From positions 1 through 64,000 of the forward strand of contig NZ_CP133020.1 of assembly GCF_030866825.1 (NCBI RefSeq): a DNA stretch of 64,000 nucleotides. The letters are read 5' to 3'. Within the stretch, counting starts at the first letter, position 1. Each line of letters begins with the position of its first letter. Made by a program: the position numbers and the translations under genes. The stretch comes from Rathayibacter sp. SW19 (GTDB lineage Bacteria; Actinomycetota; Actinomycetes; Actinomycetales; Microbacteriaceae). Below are positions 61,725 through 64,000 of this stretch, piece after piece. The notes beneath the pieces are model-generated. The model saw only the letters and a list, made by a program, of their open reading frames with translations. It did not search any database and was not told the DNA's origin.

Positions 61725-62705
61725 ATGACAGACACGACCACAACCCAGAGCAGTGCAACCCAGAGCAGTGCAGCCCAGGACAGTGCAGCCCAGGGCGCGA
61801 CGGCGCAGAGCGGCAAAATCATCCTGGGCCCGAACCAGTACGGCAAGGCGGAGGTGCGCCTCGTCCGGCTCACCCGCGAGACGCCCAGGCACGAGGTCGA
61901 AGATCTCAGTGTCACGTCGTTGTTGCACGGCGACTTCACCGCAGCCCACCTCGACGGAGACAACGCGCACGTTGTCGCCACAGACACGCAGAAGAACACG
62001 ATCTTCGCCTTCGCCCGGGAGGGTATCGGCTCTCCAGAAGCATTCCTGCTGCGACTGAGCAAGCACTTCATCGCAGACTTCGATTGGGTGACCGGCGGAC
62101 GGTGGCTGGCGGAGCAGTATCCGTGGGATCGCATCGAGGCTCACGGTGCGGGGCACGACCACTCGTTCGTGCGCAACGGCCAGAACATCCGCACGGCAGC
62201 CGTCGTGGTCGAGAACGGCCGCACGCACATCCTCGGCGGGCTGAAGGGTCTGACCGTGCTCAAGAGCACGCAGTCCGGCTTCGTCGGCTACCCGAAAGAC
62301 CCGTATACGACCCTCAAAGAGACGACGGATCGGGTGCTGTCCACCGACGTGGCGGCACGCTGGCGCTACAACACGATCGACGGCATTGACTTCAACGCGA
62401 GTTACCTTCAGATCAAGGCGCTGATGCTCGAGGCCTTCACCGAGAAGTATTCGTCAGCACTTCAGAACACTCTGTATGAAATGGGCAAGCGCGTGCTCGA
62501 GGTGCGTGCGGACATTGACGAGATCCGGTTCTCGATGCCGAACAAGCACCACTTCGTCGTCGATCTCGAGCCGTTCGGGCTCGACAATCCAGACGTGGTG
62601 CTGTTCGCCGCTGACCGCCCGTATGGCCTGATCGAAGCAACGGTCACACGTGACAACGCGTCGTCGGCCGGCACGGTATGGGATGGCCTGGCTGGGTTCT
62701 GCTAA
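61725..62705 (+). CDS. Urate oxidase (uricase)
   Basis: 326 residues from ATG 61725 (GAGGAA 7 nt upstream; TTG 6 nt earlier rejected). Cofactor-free tunnelling fold that oxidises urate to 5-hydroxyisourate with O2. Key parts: GKAEVRLVRL (catalytic Lys), VATDTQKNTIFAFA (catalytic Thr), QNIRTAAVVVENG, LKGLTVLKSTQSGFVGY, PNKHHFVVDLEPFGL. The first 30 residues are an extension of four QSSA(T/A)-type pentapeptides. Confidence 0.95.
   Translation: MTDTTTTQSSATQSSAAQDSAAQGATAQSGKIILGPNQYGKAEVRLVRLTRETPRHEVEDLSVTSLLHGDFTAAHLDGDNAHVVATDTQKNTIFAFAREGIGSPEAFLLRLSKHFIADFDWVTGGRWLAEQYPWDRIEAHGAGHDHSFVRNGQNIRTAAVVVENGRTHILGGLKGLTVLKSTQSGFVGYPKDPYTTLKETTDRVLSTDVAARWRYNTIDGIDFNASYLQIKALMLEAFTEKYSSALQNTLYEMGKRVLEVRADIDEIRFSMPNKHHFVVDLEPFGLDNPDVVLFAADRPYGLIEATVTRDNASSAGTVWDGLAGFC
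61746..61805 (+). repeat. 15-bp in-frame tandem repeat in the uricase gene, 4 units
   Basis: CAGAGCAGTGCAACC, CAGAGCAGTGCAGCC, CAGGACAGTGCAGCC and the degenerate CAGGGCGCGACGGCG, encoding QSSAT, QSSAA, QDSAA, QGATA. Confidence 0.8.
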
Positions 62706-62740
62706 CCGTCGGTCGTGGCTTCCAGTCACTGACCTGATTC

Positions 62741-62782
62741 GTTCATAGTCCTGTTTCGTTCATAGTCCTGTTTCGTTCATAG
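62741..62782. repeat. 17-bp tandem repeat
   Basis: GTTCATAGTCCTGTTTC repeated exactly at 62741 and 62758, with a partial third copy to 62782 that runs into the palindromic element. Supplies the stop codon of the convergent kinase gene. Confidence 0.8.
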
Positions 62783-63470
62783 GGCGCGAAGTGTCGTTTT
62801 GACCGATCATTCCGACACTTCGCGCACTAGGAATGAATTCGACGGCGATTATCCGCGAGGCACGGTTCCTGCTGGATGCGACCAGTTGCGCATTGCGCGC
62901 ATCCGGGCCATTCGCCCAGGCGACCGCTGCATCCGGGTTCATGCCGAACTCGATGTGTCGTTGGATCAGTTGAGGCACCCGAATCGCATCCGGAATGTCG
63001 ACGAACCACGCTTCGTCAAGCAGATCACGCACCGCGCGCCAGCCTGCGAGCTCGATCAACAGATAGTTTCCCTCCGTGATCACCAGCGGCACAGCTCGCG
63101 GTACGGCGACGGATGCCGCGATCGGCTCCTCGAGTCCGCGTCGGTAGGTCGGCGCGTAGACGACGCCCTCGTCGCGAGCACGCAGCCGCCGCAGCAGTGA
63201 CACATAACCGTCGACATCGAACGTGTCCGGCGCTCCGCGGCGCTGCTCCAACTCGGTGCCGGAGATGATCGACTGTGCGAGATGGAAGCCGTCCATCGGC
63301 ACGATCACGGCTTCGCCTGGGTCGAACTGGTCGAGCAATCGCTCGGCGAACGTCGACTTGCCCGACCCTGGCGCGCCGACGACGCCGAGGATCAGGCGCG
63401 GGGTCGTCGCAAGGCGCTCGCGCAACAGGTCGGCCAGTTCGCTGATTTGCGGAAGGCGAGGCTCGTTCAT
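62760..63470 (-). CDS. P-loop nucleoside/sugar kinase (FrcK/uridine-kinase-like)
   Basis: 236 residues. Walker A GAPGSGKSTFAERLL, then PMDGFHL, GAPDTFDVDGY, APTYRRGLEEPIA and VITEGNYLLI, the pattern of the FrcK-type phosphoribulokinase/uridine kinase-like family found near fructose-type PfkB kinases. About the last 22 residues (from about SARSVGMIGQND) are encoded by the palindromic element at 62776 and its flanking tandem repeat, so the native C-terminus has probably been replaced. Overlaps the PfkB gene by 4 nt. Confidence 0.85.
   Translation of the reverse strand: MNEPRLPQISELADLLRERLATTPRLILGVVGAPGSGKSTFAERLLDQFDPGEAVIVPMDGFHLAQSIISGTELEQRRGAPDTFDVDGYVSLLRRLRARDEGVVYAPTYRRGLEEPIAASVAVPRAVPLVITEGNYLLIELAGWRAVRDLLDEAWFVDIPDAIRVPQLIQRHIEFGMNPDAAVAWANGPDARNAQLVASSRNRASRIIAVEFIPSARSVGMIGQNDTSRPMNETGL
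62776..62833. repeat. Long palindromic element (type B, copy 2)
   Basis: GCGCGAAGTGTCG (62784-62796) and exact complement CGACACTTCGCGC (62813-62825). The right half aligns with the 39168 element: both read TTGAC...TCCGACA(T/C)T(T/C)CGCGCACTA(T/G)GAATGA. Lies within the 3' end of the kinase gene. Confidence 0.8.
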
Positions 63471-64000
63471 GAGCCGACCGGCGGCATCCGCAGTTGTGCT
63501 CCTTCATGCCGGCAGGTCGCGGCTGCGATCATCATCGCCCGGGTCAGGACGCCGCGCCAGCCGGCGGCATCCGAAGGAACGCCGCCGGTGAGCAGCGATT
63601 CGACAATCGAGGCGAGCGTCGCGTCACCCGCGCCCATAGTGTCGATCACTGGCCCCGGTAGGGACATGATCGGTTCGGTCACGCGAATGCCGTCGCGGGT
63701 GGCGACGCTTGCTCCGTCGCGGCCGGCCGTGGCAACGACGATCGGGCTGCCGTTCCGCAGCAGGCGCTGTTGCAAAGCTTCCAGGCCCGTTCGATAGAGA
63801 AGTTGTGCGTCATCATCGCCGATCTTGCTGAGCAGACTCCGCGACGCCAACCGATCGAAACCGAGACGGAAAGCCGCCTTGTTGTGCAGCATGCCCTCTC
63901 GCGGATTGGGATCGATGATCAAGCGTCGCTCGGGCGTGGCCACGGCGGCTTCGAGCGCGGCCAGTTGAGCCGCGTTGTCGAACGGAAAGCAACTCACGAC
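63467..64000 (-). CDS. PfkB-family carbohydrate kinase, partial (C-terminal part)
   Basis: The frame continues past the window edge; at least 177 C-terminal codons are seen. PfkB signature 2 is present as DTMGAGDATLASIVESLL (catalytic Asp in GAGD), with LIIDPNPREG and IVVATAGRDGASV before it. Ribokinase/fructokinase family. Forms a coupled pair with the FrcK-like kinase. The start and N-terminal sugar-binding part lie beyond 64000. Confidence 0.9.
   Translation of the reverse strand, partial: VVSCFPFDNAAQLAALEAAVATPERRLIIDPNPREGMLHNKAAFRLGFDRLASRSLLSKIGDDDAQLLYRTGLEALQQRLLRNGSPIVVATAGRDGASVATRDGIRVTEPIMSLPGPVIDTMGAGDATLASIVESLLTGGVPSDAAGWRGVLTRAMMIAAATCRHEGAQLRMPPVGS

Overview
The window reads as the origin-proximal segment of a high-GC actinobacterial chromosome, most likely Microbacteriaceae. 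It opens exactly at the dnaA start codon and carries the conserved order dnaA-oriC-dnaN-gnd-recF-DUF721-gyrB-gyrA-DUF3566-tRNA-Ile-tRNA-Ala. This is followed by the actinobacterial envelope and cell-division block (crgA, class E sortase, pabA/trpG, pknB-pknA-pbpA-rodA-pstP-fhaB-fhaA). Codon use, frequent GTG starts, ATGA gene overlaps and a dispersed CTGAGC-type palindromic repeat fit that family. Genus and species cannot be given from sequence alone.

Layout: (1) 1-11.3 kb, replication and gyrase core with two tRNAs. (2) 11.3-25.2 kb, NUDIX hydrolase, membrane protein, cyclophilin, rhomboid protease, crgA, sortase, pabA, then the minus-strand seven-gene Ser/Thr-kinase/peptidoglycan operon and tRNA-Leu. 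(3) 25.4-32.0 kb, a LacI regulator divergent from a sugar ABC importer (binding lipoprotein, two permeases, no ATPase) and a GH127 beta-L-arabinofuranosidase. (4) 32.2-37.5 kb, a DUF222/HNH protein, then a BioQ-like TetR divergent from an ECF biotin transporter bioY-bioM-bioN and a CHY zinc-finger protein. (5) 37.6-62.7 kb, a purine/urate/allantoin catabolic island. (6) 62.8-64 kb, two carbohydrate-type kinases, the last cut by the window edge.

The purine island encodes uptake (xanthine/uracil-type NCS2 permease, AzgA-type permease), guanine deaminase, xanthine dehydrogenase (xdhA, xdhB, xdhC), uricase, HIU hydrolase, OHCU decarboxylase, allantoinase and ureidoglycine aminohydrolase. The glyoxylate formed is handled by two routes: glyoxylate carboligase, tartronate semialdehyde reductase and glycerate kinase (with hyi), or malate synthase. 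An IclR regulator sits in the middle. Allantoinase is fused to glycerate kinase in one 966-residue protein. Allantoate amidohydrolase and a recognisable ureidoglycolate-processing enzyme are absent from the window; an HpcH/CitE-like protein overlaps allE and is a candidate for an unassigned step. Five promoter regions of the island share a TTCCRC-GAT-CGAGA-like site that could be the IclR operator. A VapBC-type module and a GNAT remnant lie inside the island.

Most unusual structures: (a) at both the bioM-bioN and bioN-CHY junctions, exactly three 14-nt units, each beginning ATGAGG, form a chain of five-codon minigenes linked by ATGA overlaps; (b) the glycerate kinase-allantoinase fusion, whose linker holds two copies of a REP-like palindrome also found between genes downstream; (c) 15-bp in-frame tandem repeats (pentapeptides) at the ends of five unrelated proteins; (d) long, near-perfect palindromic elements at 39.2 and 62.8 kb, the second forming the C-terminus of a kinase.
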